Source of the DNA: a virus
IMG/VR virus record: IMGVR_UViG_3300027759_003961
Coordinates: 19,059 to 83,058 of that record
DNA length: 64,000 nucleotides
Reading direction: 5' to 3' (one strand)
Positions 50,576 to 58,386 of this stretch are shown here, one piece after another. Under the pieces are notes generated by a model, which saw nothing but the letters and a program-made list of their open reading frames with translations, did no database searches and was not told the DNA's origin. A program made the position numbers and the translations under genes. Each line of letters begins with the position of its first letter. Within the stretch, counting starts at the first letter, position 1.

Positions 50576-50605
50576 CTCCTAGCATACTATATTAACGCTT
50601 AGGAG
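50576..50605 (-). promoter_or_regulatory. Possible ribosome-site-sequestering hairpin
   Basis: On the minus strand CTCCTA-A-GC can pair with GC-TAGGAG, eight pairs with one bulge, burying the AGGAGG of the zinc-ribbon gene. Translational control is possible. Confidence 0.4.
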
Positions 50606-50626
50606 TTACACTAAGTTGACAACTGT

Positions 50627-51691
50627 TTACTCTTTTTTGCCTATATATTCGTGACTGTAGCAAACACGGTCTGCATCCCTTAGAGCAATTTGAGCATTGC
50701 CACCATAGCCCGGCATGGCTCTGATGCTGCCATCTTTGAGTAGATAACTGCCTTTTCTACTTTTTTTGTTAGTACTGGTGGCACGCCACAAAGGACTCTT
50801 TTCTCTGTGCTCACCAAAGCTGGGATGGGCTGTTTTACTGAAGTATCTCAATCCACGGCCAACATAGATTTCGGCAATGGCATCACTGAAGGCAGTGCCT
50901 ATACCCATGCCCTGAAACTCAGGTAAGATCACAGTTCTATGACCGCGCCAGTAACTGTGAATGTCTCGGTTAGTTGAATGTATGGCAGCATGGAACCCAA
51001 TGGGCTTGTCACCCAACAATAACACATAGCAATGAACGCTACGGCTCATACGTGTGTCTAGATAGTGATACTTACTGAAATATCGCCAATAGTCCGGACC
51101 TGTGCTTCGGATGGTGAGTGCAAGTTGTGGTCTTGTCCCCAATCGATAAAGTGACCTCCGGTTTTCAAGTTTCTGCAGGTCAGTATCATACACCCATTCT
51201 GGGTCTAACCAGTCAATTATATCTCTATGGCAACTTGCAATATATAGTGGATCTGTAGTGCCGCGTTGATCATAAAATTTACGAATACTCAACGCTAGAC
51301 TCTTAGCAGTGTCACGATCTACCACACTAGTAAATTCATCTACTGTGCTGAGTCCTTGATCCAAACACATGGCCATTTCAAAGCGGTGGTGTTCGCCATT
51401 GCTCAGGGTATGTGGTGGACGGAACCAAGTTGGTATGCTACGCAAGCCACAGGCCAGTAATAATTCTTCGCCGCGTTCAGGTGTAGAGAAGTTTTCAACA
51501 ACCGTATTATAAAATTCAACTTTGGGTTGAACATGCTTGCCTAGACTACGTAGAATAGTGCTTTTACCGCTACCTGACGTACCTACAATTAATACAATGC
51601 CATCTTGTGGAAGCTCTGGAATGACTACCGACGTTTCCTTATAATCAGTGATGTCGTACTTGCGTTTAATTTCTTCTAAATAGTTAGTCAT
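50627..51691 (-). CDS. ABC-type ATPase fused to GNAT acetyltransferase
   Basis: 354 residues. Residues 1-185 are an ABC ATPase: Walker A VGTSGSGKST (~36-45), signature LSNGEHHR, Walker B with LSTVDEFTSVVD and switch ASCHRD. Residues ~195-345 are a GNAT fold: LLLGDKPIGFHAAIH, and VILPEFQGMGIGTAFSDA as the acetyl-CoA loop. No membrane subunit is nearby, so it is not a transporter. It follows a ParB/DGQHR-like gene and an unknown gene in one operon. A DNA- or nucleotide-modifying enzyme is possible, as phage GNAT proteins such as Mom modify bases; that is speculation. Confidence 0.8.
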   Translation of the reverse strand: MTNYLEEIKRKYDITDYKETSVVIPELPQDGIVLIVGTSGSGKSTILRSLGKHVQPKVEFYNTVVENFSTPERGEELLLACGLRSIPTWFRPPHTLSNGEHHRFEMAMCLDQGLSTVDEFTSVVDRDTAKSLALSIRKFYDQRGTTDPLYIASCHRDIIDWLDPEWVYDTDLQKLENRRSLYRLGTRPQLALTIRSTGPDYWRYFSKYHYLDTRMSRSVHCYVLLLGDKPIGFHAAIHSTNRDIHSYWRGHRTVILPEFQGMGIGTAFSDAIAEIYVGRGLRYFSKTAHPSFGEHREKSPLWRATSTNKKSRKGSYLLKDGSIRAMPGYGGNAQIALRDADRVCYSHEYIGKKE

Positions 51692-52260
51692 TATACCACT
51701 CTAAAAAAGTCAAAATGATCTTGTAAAGTCCACGTGTCAAGATCTACAACCGATTGTCCGTTGTATGTTTCAATTGCAATATCAGCTAGGGCAATTTTAT
51801 AGCGTTTAAAAAAGAACCAACCATCCGGTGTACTGTCATGTAACCCTTTTTGTCGTAACATGGAATCAACCCGGCGACTTACGCGACATGTAGGAACATT
51901 TAATGCTTGATTAATTGAAAGCTCGCCTGCAATTAATTTGTCTCGTATAGTTGATGCTGGAATCACGTGTTCAAATATACAATCTTTAGCAGATAAACTT
52001 ACACCACGCTGATGGTAATGGCTTTTAATTTTACCTTGAATAGCATATTTGTGATATCTACGAATCCAATGATCAATGCTGTCTCTTAGTAATCTTGCTC
52101 GCATATCATCTTCAATTACAGTATTTCTATACAGATCAAGTAATCTTTCAAGTTCTTCGGTAGTAGTCAACAAAGCCTGCTCGTATGCTTTGTCGTTACG
52201 TTTAACATTAACATATTTTTTTCCACGCATGTTTTGCATGTTTTCTTGTAAGGTAGGCAT
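51691..52260 (-). CDS. Unknown protein, possibly HNH-like
   Basis: 189 residues. The central IFEHVIPASTIRDKLIAGE and NVPTCRVSRRVDSML could be a degenerate HNH-type core (His, then Cys/Arg), and GWFFFKRYKIA follows. The first ~70 residues are helical and basic. It shares one base with the ABC-GNAT gene and lies 1 bp after the ParB-like gene, so they probably act together. Confidence 0.65.
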   Translation of the reverse strand: MPTLQENMQNMRGKKYVNVKRNDKAYEQALLTTTEELERLLDLYRNTVIEDDMRARLLRDSIDHWIRRYHKYAIQGKIKSHYHQRGVSLSAKDCIFEHVIPASTIRDKLIAGELSINQALNVPTCRVSRRVDSMLRQKGLHDSTPDGWFFFKRYKIALADIAIETYNGQSVVDLDTWTLQDHFDFFRVV

Positions 52261-52261
52261 A

Positions 52262-53467
52262 TTAGTACAAGTCCTTTCGAGCAGGAATAAACGGAGTACT
52301 AGCGTTCAAGGTAGGTATGCGTCCACCCGTCCAGGTCTTAGATAATTGGTGCCACAAAAATGTGCCGCCTGTATTCCAGTTCTTAGCTACCTTAACATGC
52401 TTGGGTTGGTGCTGTGCTGGCATACCTGCATAGTATTGTTTGTGCCAATTTTCGTAAGATGTACGAATCTTAATCCAGAAATCACTACTTTCATGAAAGT
52501 CTGCATCAAACAGTTCATGCAAGTGATCTCCTAAACTAACAATTTCATCATCGGTATAGTCAATGCCATCTTCCTTGGCCATATTAAACCAAGCGCACAT
52601 GATCTCAATTTCTTGAGAAACAATATTGCGTGGATTAGGAATAGTAGTAGTGTACATACAGAACTTACGAATTATGTCGCTAGTGTACTTGTCAATTTCT
52701 GCCATACGACTGATAGCGCCTGGCATATGAGTATCACCAAATTTTTCTGCGGTAACAAACAATCCCGCCTGTTCTAGGTACTGTTGTTTACGTTCTGCTT
52801 CAAGCCATTCGGCTTTTTTATTACCATCAAGGCGCACACCTAATACCATCTGACGAAACAGATCAATACTATCCAAACGCAATTTGCCAATGTCACTGTT
52901 ACCACTAACAAAGTTTTCGCGAATATCTGCACGATTTTTAACCTTGTATAAAATACTAGGAACCATAACCTTTTTAGGGTCCTGACCAAAAATCATTACT
53001 GCAATAATCCAATACACAATTGCGGTATGCTGTGCGTCCCAACTTGCAAACAGTTTAGTGCCCACTGGGTAGATTTTGGCTAAATCTCCCCCGGCTGTAA
53101 CTTCGTATAGTTTGATAGGATCAGCTTGTGGTTCGCGGAAGTTCTTGAGAATTTCAATAACCCAAGTCAGGTTAAGCACTCGCTGGATTGTAATATCAAT
53201 TAAGATATCCGACATAGGGGTAAGACCGGCTACACATAATTGCAAGTCTTCAAAACATTTAACCAGTGGATTGTTTTTTTGGAATACTTTAATAGCATTC
53301 TTGAGTTGACTGCGTACTCCTGCGCCTTTCATGGGCTCAAGTATAGAAACAGTGTCGTTGAATCGTTGATTTAAATCAACATATTTAGAACCAGTATGAT
53401 TATACTGTGCGTTCTGCTGTGCCGCATAACTTTGCGGTATTGCTGGTGAAATAAAATTTGTTGCCAT
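52262..53467 (-). CDS. ParB/DGQHR-like domain protein
   Basis: 401 residues from ATG 53467 with AAAGG upstream. Residues ~85-165 follow the ParB superfamily pattern: LIDITIQRVLNLTWVIEILKNF, then KLFASWDAQHTAIVYWI where ParB/DndB relatives have DGQH(R/T). The remaining ~230 residues are helical with a YTDDEIVSLGDHLHELF segment. Such proteins bind or cut DNA or bind nucleotides. It heads an operon with the ABC-GNAT fusion under a strong promoter. Confidence 0.65.
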   Translation of the reverse strand: MATNFISPAIPQSYAAQQNAQYNHTGSKYVDLNQRFNDTVSILEPMKGAGVRSQLKNAIKVFQKNNPLVKCFEDLQLCVAGLTPMSDILIDITIQRVLNLTWVIEILKNFREPQADPIKLYEVTAGGDLAKIYPVGTKLFASWDAQHTAIVYWIIAVMIFGQDPKKVMVPSILYKVKNRADIRENFVSGNSDIGKLRLDSIDLFRQMVLGVRLDGNKKAEWLEAERKQQYLEQAGLFVTAEKFGDTHMPGAISRMAEIDKYTSDIIRKFCMYTTTIPNPRNIVSQEIEIMCAWFNMAKEDGIDYTDDEIVSLGDHLHELFDADFHESSDFWIKIRTSYENWHKQYYAGMPAQHQPKHVKVAKNWNTGGTFLWHQLSKTWTGGRIPTLNASTPFIPARKDLY

Positions 53468-53551
53468 TTTGTAATACCTTTCCAAGTTGTGATTTTCTCC
53501 GGCGTAGCCAGTGGCATGTCCATTGATAATTTAAATTTTTACTACGATTAC

Positions 53552-53580
53552 AGTATAACACAAATACTTAGTTGTGTCAA
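53552..53580 (-). promoter_or_regulatory. Sigma70-like promoter of the ParB-like operon
   Basis: TTGACA, 17-nt spacer, TATACT. A 6-bp inverted repeat ACACAA/TTGTGT lies between the boxes. An ~85-nt leader follows to ATG 53467. Confidence 0.7.
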
Positions 53581-53832
53581 CCCCCACATAATAGAGTGCT
53601 CTGCAACCCCCGGTGGTCAATTATACCCTTATCTTTCGCAACACCCCTCTCGGTGTCGCCTCTGGTTATCCGATAGGATTCAGCAGAGAAATAAAGCAAG
53701 TCCTCACCCACTCACGACAGGGTCCGTTACGCATTGCCAGCGCCAGTTGGGGTTTGACTGGGACCATCCGCGGTTGACTAAACCACTTATCGTGCGGATC
53801 ACACTAGCCCAGAGTCACCCGGGCGCAAACTT
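53581..53832. ncRNA. Structured non-coding block, candidate RNA or origin
   Basis: About 250 bp without a coding frame and visibly more GC-rich than its surroundings. Three structures are visible in plus-strand coordinates: (1) a nested stem, GCGCC/GGCGC (53740-53744/53822-53826), CTGGG/CCCAG (53758-53762/53808-53812), ATCCGC/GCGGAT (53766-53771/53794-53799) and GGTT/AACC (53772-53775/53781-53784); (2) CTCTG/CAGAG enclosing ATCC-GATA-GGAT (53660-53688); (3) GCAACACC/GGTGTCGC with one wobble (53638-53659). It fits none of tRNA, tmRNA or RNase P. Strand is not decided; a minus-strand RNA after the 53833 gene, or a replication origin, are both possible. Confidence 0.45.
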
Positions 53833-54024
53833 TTATTGTAGCGTATCTCCTTCGATACCGTCAAATACACTACAACCACGTTGTTCTGCTTCGTACATCA
53901 ACTTGTCTGTTGCGGCATCGCAGGCAATTTCAAACAGTTCATCAATCTCCGCTTGAGTTAGGTGATATTCTGGAATCTGGCCTGCCATTACAGCTTCTGC
54001 TATCATGAGTCGGTCTTCAGTCAT
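53833..54024 (-). CDS. Small acidic protein (63 aa)
   Basis: ATG 54024, preceded by AGGAGA, starts MTEDRLMIAEAVMAGQIPEY. Acidic and helical. Its start lies inside the end of the preceding 59-codon gene. Unknown role. Confidence 0.65.
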   Translation of the reverse strand: MTEDRLMIAEAVMAGQIPEYHLTQAEIDELFEIACDAATDKLMYEAEQRGCSVFDGIEGDTLQ

Positions 54025-54196
54025 TTTGTATCTCCTGGAATCTTTCTGTAAATGCCTCAAGCAAACAACTGTATTCTTGTTGAGTTTTGGTATTGTAATA
54101 ATACACAGTCAACCCTGCAGGTGTTTGTATGACTTCGTTGACTCCAAAGATCCGACCTTGACTGTCGGTGAATTGTTTTCGAAATTGTGTTGTCAT
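54017..54196 (-). CDS. Small hypothetical protein (59 aa)
   Basis: ATG 54196 opens a 59-codon frame (MTTQFRKQFTDSQGRIFGVN...) ending QEIQND, overlapping both neighbours (TAATG upstream, 8 bp downstream). Beta-rich middle, helical end. Coupling makes it convincing. Confidence 0.65.
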   Translation of the reverse strand: MTTQFRKQFTDSQGRIFGVNEVIQTPAGLTVYYYNTKTQQEYSCLLEAFTERFQEIQND

Positions 54197-54552
54197 TAGT
54201 ATTGTGCCCGTGCTAATCTTTGTTCTCTATGAGCATGCCAACTTGCTTCTAAGTCAGCATCATGTTTAAAAAGTTTTTGGTATGCCCGGTCTGTGACTCC
54301 GTAGCCTTCATTCATGGAGCCATGTTCAAAAAAGTCATAGTCCACAGTCCAGCGTGGAATGATATCCCCTTGTGCGTCACCGTCGTGCAATATAGGTATT
54401 TGTTTCCACTGAAATACCAAGCTGTCAATGACCTGTTGCCAATAACCTTTTGCCCAGGATTTTCTTTTGGCCTGTTTATAACAAGCCCGAGCATGGTCTA
54501 ACCGGTTACCAAGTATTTCTATCTCGTTGCCAAAGTGTCTGTAATTTTTCAT
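54196..54552 (-). CDS. Hypothetical phage protein
   Basis: 118 residues, basic and Trp/His-rich (YKQAKRKSWAKGYWQQVIDS, HDADLEASWHAHREQRLAR). First gene of a short operon behind a promoter. No family. Confidence 0.65.
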   Translation of the reverse strand: MKNYRHFGNEIEILGNRLDHARACYKQAKRKSWAKGYWQQVIDSLVFQWKQIPILHDGDAQGDIIPRWTVDYDFFEHGSMNEGYGVTDRAYQKLFKHDADLEASWHAHREQRLARAQY

Positions 54553-54561
54553 AGTAATAAT

Positions 54562-54590
54562 AGTTTAACAAAAAGATATTTTATGGTCAA
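54562..54590 (-). promoter_or_regulatory. Sigma70-like promoter, 53.8-54.5 kb operon
   Basis: TTGACC, 17-nt spacer, TAAACT. The -35 box lies directly downstream of the FkbM gene's stop codon. Confidence 0.6.
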
Positions 54591-54591
54591 C

Positions 54592-55338
54592 CTATGCTGA
54601 ATCAGACAAAATGGTTATTGCACCTTGTTTTTCCTTGGGCATACACAGCATGTTTTGGTAGTCAACTATAAAAAACTCATAATTTTCAACTGAATTCAAC
54701 ACCTGTTTGATTGGGTCTACTCCGGTAATAAAATATTCAACCCAAATCCAAGGACGATGTCGTTTAATTGTTTCAAGTGCTCCGGCAAGTGCTGGGATTT
54801 CATAACCTTCTACGTCTAACTTAAAAAAATCTAATCTAGGCAATGCCATGGTATCAATACTGACAATGTCCACCACACGATCCTCCATCCACCCATCTTC
54901 GTTGACAGTGGTTTCATCACTCAGCGACACGGTACCAAAGTCTTGGGCTATGCTGTAGTCCACTGCGGGCAGTTGTGCCGTCCCAGGTTCCGCTCCTAGT
55001 CCACAGTTGTGTAGATACACGTGACGGTATCCGTTGATAGCTAAACTACCGCCTAGTGCTTGAAATAGTTGACGCTGTGGTTCAAAACTGACGATTCTAG
55101 TGCCGCGCCCTTGAGTTCTATGTGCCACAGGCACAGTAAAAAATCCAATGTTGGCACCACCGTCAACGATTACAGCATCATTGGGCAGGGTATCAACAAT
55201 GGCAAAAATATTGTTTAATTCACTTTCAATATGAGTGCGGCCTGTTTTGACTAATGCTTCAGCTTGGAACAAACAGGTTCTAGCCACAATAAATTTGCCA
55301 TACACACTGTCTAGCACTACAAAATTATCTACCTTCAT
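54592..55338 (-). CDS. FkbM-family methyltransferase
   Basis: 248 residues from ATG 55338, coupled to the upstream stop as TGATG. Motif I is IVDGGANIGFFTVPVA, followed by RIVSFEPQRQLF, LNNIFA-type N-terminal strand and FFKLDVEGYEIPAL (post-motif DVEG typical of FkbM). FkbM proteins O-methylate sugars or small molecules. It could modify a phage or host glycan. Confidence 0.85.
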   Translation of the reverse strand: MKVDNFVVLDSVYGKFIVARTCLFQAEALVKTGRTHIESELNNIFAIVDTLPNDAVIVDGGANIGFFTVPVAHRTQGRGTRIVSFEPQRQLFQALGGSLAINGYRHVYLHNCGLGAEPGTAQLPAVDYSIAQDFGTVSLSDETTVNEDGWMEDRVVDIVSIDTMALPRLDFFKLDVEGYEIPALAGALETIKRHRPWIWVEYFITGVDPIKQVLNSVENYEFFIVDYQNMLCMPKEKQGAITILSDSA

Positions 55339-55601
55339 CACATCCATTTCATTGTAAATGCTAAACAATCACGTTCTGAATCAAAGTAAAAAATATATCT
55401 TCCAGGTTTATGATCGCTACTTACTTCAACTAGTTGCCAGCGCCATTCTGCTGACAGTTCTTCTTTGCACCAATCCAATACCGATTCAAGCACACCAAAA
55501 GGTTTGGCTATCTCTTGTGCGTGACGAAAACTGTCTCGATCCCTTGTGTACTGCATGGGACTTTTTAACAAGGGTTCTGGGCGGATTTTACGCAAGGTCA
55601 T
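55338..55601 (-). CDS. Small hypothetical phage protein
   Basis: 87 residues with a conserved-looking end (GRYIFYFDSERDCLAFTMKW), alpha/beta. Its start overlaps the GGCT-like gene's end, and its stop overlaps the FkbM start. Unknown. Confidence 0.65.
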   Translation of the reverse strand: MTLRKIRPEPLLKSPMQYTRDRDSFRHAQEIAKPFGVLESVLDWCKEELSAEWRWQLVEVSSDHKPGRYIFYFDSERDCLAFTMKWM

Positions 55602-55992
55602 GCAAGGATTCGGTTAACAAATTTTGTGGCAGTTGCCAGAATACATAACTGTCACGAATGTCTAGCACATAGCCCTCACTGGGCTTTCCTGATTTAGGAC
55701 TAGTCATTTCATAAAAGAAAAACTGAATATCATCTTGTATCCAAGTGCGTTTGGTATAATAACTTGGATAGCCTTCAAACGCATCTAAACTCTGTTCGCA
55801 TTCGGGAGTAATTTCCCATAGTACACCAGCTACTTGGTTGCCTCGCTTGGGCTCAATAGTGGCGTGATTATAAAATTTAAGTTCCCAGTCACGAAGAATA
55901 AATGCCTGTCGTGCCAGGGCTTTGGGACAACGCCACTCCATTTGTCCTGGGTGCATGTTTGCCCCATACGCAAAATATAGATTCTTTAACAT
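55588..55992 (-). CDS. Gamma-glutamylcyclotransferase-like protein
   Basis: 134 residues. LYFAYGANMHPGQM is the family's YGSNM-type loop, and DAFEGYPSYYTKRTW contains the expected catalytic Glu. These enzymes release 5-oxoproline from gamma-glutamyl amines or peptides. A role in glutathione turnover or in trimming gamma-glutamyl adducts is possible, and may relate to the amidoligase-like domain at 1.6-5.8 kb. Confidence 0.82.
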   Translation of the reverse strand: MLKNLYFAYGANMHPGQMEWRCPKALARQAFILRDWELKFYNHATIEPKRGNQVAGVLWEITPECEQSLDAFEGYPSYYTKRTWIQDDIQFFFYEMTSPKSGKPSEGYVLDIRDSYVFWQLPQNLLTESLHDLA

Positions 55993-56207
55993 GTTACCTC
56001 ACTAAACTTCAATTTAAAAATAAATGCATCTTTTGGATTACGGAATGACCATGTCATCTTGTCCGGACCGATATCTGTAATGAATCGATCACCTGGGCAA
56101 CCAAACATTTCAATACTGGAGGCACAAAGTTCATTCCAGTAATGCATGGTGTCTGCGCCCTGTCCCCAATGCACTGAGACCGGATAGGCAAATTCAGGAT
56201 CTGTCAC
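55986..56207 (-). CDS. Small hypothetical phage protein
   Basis: 73 residues with GADTMHYWNELCASSIEMFG and a hydrophobic C-terminus. Overlaps both neighbours. Same general look as the 87-residue gene nearby. Unknown. Confidence 0.65.
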   Translation of the reverse strand: MTDPEFAYPVSVHWGQGADTMHYWNELCASSIEMFGCPGDRFITDIGPDKMTWSFRNPKDAFIFKLKFSEVTC

Positions 56208-56452
56208 AGATAAGTCTTTTCAATATACTGGTCTGCCCAATCTATGCCGCCTGTGTTATAAAACAGGTGATTGTCATGTAACCCAAATCGATTACAAAAA
56301 CTTTGTCCGTATCGTTGTCCGTGTAAGGCTTCCCAAATGAAATCTTCTTTCCATTGCAAGTATTCCTCACGATCAATCTTGCCAGACCAAACTTTCAATG
56401 GAGTATTGGTTTGTTGCATTGCAGTTACCATTTGTTCAAACGAATTTGTCAT
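56204..56452 (-). CDS. Small hypothetical phage protein
   Basis: 82 residues, Trp/Tyr/Gln-rich (DREEYLQWKEDFIWEALHGQ). First gene of the 54.6-56.4 kb operon. The promoter -10 ends 6 bp before the start codon, so the mRNA is likely leaderless. Unknown. Confidence 0.65.
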   Translation of the reverse strand: MTNSFEQMVTAMQQTNTPLKVWSGKIDREEYLQWKEDFIWEALHGQRYGQSFCNRFGLHDNHLFYNTGGIDWADQYIEKTYL

Positions 56453-56455
56453 ATA

Positions 56456-56989
56456 CTATTTTAACACACTTTCGCCATTTGTGTCAACTTCTGTCCAGGT
56501 ATAATCACCTAGCCATTTTACTCTGCAAACATATTCATAATAGTCGGGTTTGGTTGTGGTCCACTCCGTCGGTCCGGTTTGGACTAGGATGGTACCACCA
56601 TGTCTATGATCGCGGGCCAACCAATAGCACTGACCATGGTATATTTGAAAACTATATTTGGCTGCATGCACTAGGTCGGTAATATCCAACCGCTTACGCA
56701 CATCATCTGCTTGGCGTTGTAGTACTTCAACCAACTCCATGATACGACGGTATTCCTGATGTCCATGCATACGGGCCACATTGACCATCTGATCCTTTTG
56801 TTTTTCAACGGGAATAAGTTCAAATGCAGGGCCACCAACTTCGGTAGGGTAAGGTGTTACACTCCGGTTAAAGAATTGAATTAGCTCGCCGGTTGATTCG
56901 CTGTCGTAACTGTCGCGACCATCGGCAAGATTACTTTTCTTCTTGCTCTTAGGGTTGCGTGGATCGTCGGGCGGCAAGGTTAGTCCCAT
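56456..56989 (-). CDS. DUF2452-like protein
   Basis: 177 residues. PYPTEVGGPAFELIPVEKQKDQM, then a helical region, then YSFQIYHGQCYWLARD...PDYYEYVCRVKWLGDYTW, the pattern I recall for DUF2452. Function unknown. Acidic/basic N-terminal 40 residues look disordered. Upstream lies the plus-strand HNH gene. Confidence 0.7.
   Translation of the reverse strand: MGLTLPPDDPRNPKSKKKSNLADGRDSYDSESTGELIQFFNRSVTPYPTEVGGPAFELIPVEKQKDQMVNVARMHGHQEYRRIMELVEVLQRQADDVRKRLDITDLVHAAKYSFQIYHGQCYWLARDHRHGGTILVQTGPTEWTTTKPDYYEYVCRVKWLGDYTWTEVDTNGESVLK
56458..56487 (-). promoter_or_regulatory. Sigma70-like promoter, 54.6-56.4 kb operon
   Basis: TTGACA, 18-nt spacer, TAAAAT. Overlaps the end of the DUF2452-like gene. 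Confidence 0.55.
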
Positions 56990-57075
56990 TATTATATTTT
57001 CTTAGGTAAATAAAAATGCCAATCGCGATACTCGACATATCCACCGGCTCTAACAGTTGAAAAGGAACTATCAGC

Positions 57076-57747
57076 ATGATATTTATAAACAACAAATATA
57101 CCCGTTGGTATTACGGCATTATTGATAATGCTACCAACCGTATCAATAATTCTTACACCGAATGTCATCATATTATTCCAGAATGTTTTTTTAAGCATCG
57201 AATAAGGAAGGGACCTGCTGGTTGGGTCGAAGGTAATCCTGAGGATAAATCCAATAAAGTAAAACTTACGGCTAAAGAACATTTTGTATGTCATCATCTT
57301 TTGACTAAAATGCTTGCTGAAACTCGCCCAAGAGCACAAATGATTAAAGCGTTGGAACGAATGACTGTTGGAAACAAAAATCATAATCGTTATACTATAA
57401 CAGCCAGGCTGTTTGAACAAATTCGAATCAATGCCGCACAAGCACATTCAATATTAGTTAAAGGCAAACCCGGGCATTCAAAAGGTAAAAAGTGTCCAAA
57501 CATATCAATAGCTAAAAAAGGTAAATCAATCATTCTTCCACCGAGGACCAAAGAACATCAAGATAAAATTTCTAAAAGTCTCAAAGGTAAACCGGCGTGG
57601 AACAAGGGCAAAAGTTATACAAATAAAAAGTATAAACAACTTACTTGTCCTCATTGCGGCACAGAAGGTATAATTGCTAATATTAAACGCTGGCATATGG
57701 ATAATTGTAAATCAATCCCAATGGGCACGGAAATATTTTCCAAATAA
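57076..57747 (+). CDS. HNH homing endonuclease
   Basis: 223 residues. The HNH core is YTECHHIIPECFF ... VKLTAKEHFVCHHLLTKM. Residues ~130-190 are NUMOD-type DNA-binding repeats (GKPGHSKGKKCPNISIAKKG, TKEHQDKISKSLKGKPAWNK) and the end has a zinc finger-like CPHCG...H...C. AAAGGA precedes the ATG. It stands alone on the plus strand and overlaps the end of the 57712 gene by 36 bp, as expected for a mobile gene placed at a gene end. No intron is apparent. Confidence 0.88.
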   Translation: MIFINNKYTRWYYGIIDNATNRINNSYTECHHIIPECFFKHRIRKGPAGWVEGNPEDKSNKVKLTAKEHFVCHHLLTKMLAETRPRAQMIKALERMTVGNKNHNRYTITARLFEQIRINAAQAHSILVKGKPGHSKGKKCPNISIAKKGKSIILPPRTKEHQDKISKSLKGKPAWNKGKSYTNKKYKQLTCPHCGTEGIIANIKRWHMDNCKSIPMGTEIFSK

Positions 57748-58386
57748 TCTAAAACCATTTTGCATGCGATCTGACCAGACCCTATGACCTTCTTTGTCAT
57801 ACTTAACTTTACTTACGGCATTGGTCATGTCATCTAACCATTCGTTTGTGCCACGCTTGCTGGACTCATAAGCACTATGATCAAAGAACTGGCCTTCGGC
57901 ATCATCCTTACAAAGTTGTTCAAACGCCCATATTTCTTCTGCCAGCACCCAATCCCAACGCATGAACCAAAGACTATCAGTGTCCCATTCATTTTCCTTG
58001 GGCTGTGCCATTGTGCTACGCAGGTATTCGGGCACATCTTCATCGTCTACATGTGGAGCACCATGCTTGGTGGCCTGTAATTGTTTGAGCATGGGCAAAA
58101 TAATGTCGCCCAGGGTATGATCCATCGACCAGGTATCATAGCGATCAATCTTGACGTAGTTAACGGGTGGATGCACAAGATCCAATACCCATTGAATTGC
58201 ACGACAAACAGGACTAATATATTTTGTAATCGGTTCTACCCAAGCTGGATGGTCAACGTAGTCTGCATCTTCAACAATGCTTCGTTTACGCCCACACCGA
58301 CTCCACGCAGTCCAAAAGAACACATATTCTATAACAGTGTATGGGCTAATCCAATGATTACGGTAACAACTTTTATAAACTTTCAT
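57712..58386 (-). CDS. Conserved hypothetical phage protein
   Basis: 224 residues: YRNHWISPYTVIEYVFFW at the start, DRYDTWSMDHTLGDIILPML and FMRWDWVLAEEIWAFEQL in the middle. I have seen this pattern in many phages but know no function. The last 12 codons overlap the convergent HNH gene. Rich in Trp and Asp. Confidence 0.8.
   Translation of the reverse strand: MKVYKSCYRNHWISPYTVIEYVFFWTAWSRCGRKRSIVEDADYVDHPAWVEPITKYISPVCRAIQWVLDLVHPPVNYVKIDRYDTWSMDHTLGDIILPMLKQLQATKHGAPHVDDEDVPEYLRSTMAQPKENEWDTDSLWFMRWDWVLAEEIWAFEQLCKDDAEGQFFDHSAYESSKRGTNEWLDDMTNAVSKVKYDKEGHRVWSDRMQNGFRLFGKYFRAHWD

Noticed and set aside
50627-51691. ABC transporter ATPase
   Set aside because: No transmembrane partner nearby, and the chain is fused to a GNAT domain.
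53581-53832. tRNA, tmRNA, RNase P RNA or hammerhead ribozyme
   Set aside because: I looked for the T-loop, tmRNA ends, RNase P core and CUGAUGA/GAAA on both strands and saw none.
56992-57447. 151-residue minus-strand frame opposite the HNH gene
   Set aside because: Antisense of a clear HNH endonuclease, with unlikely composition.
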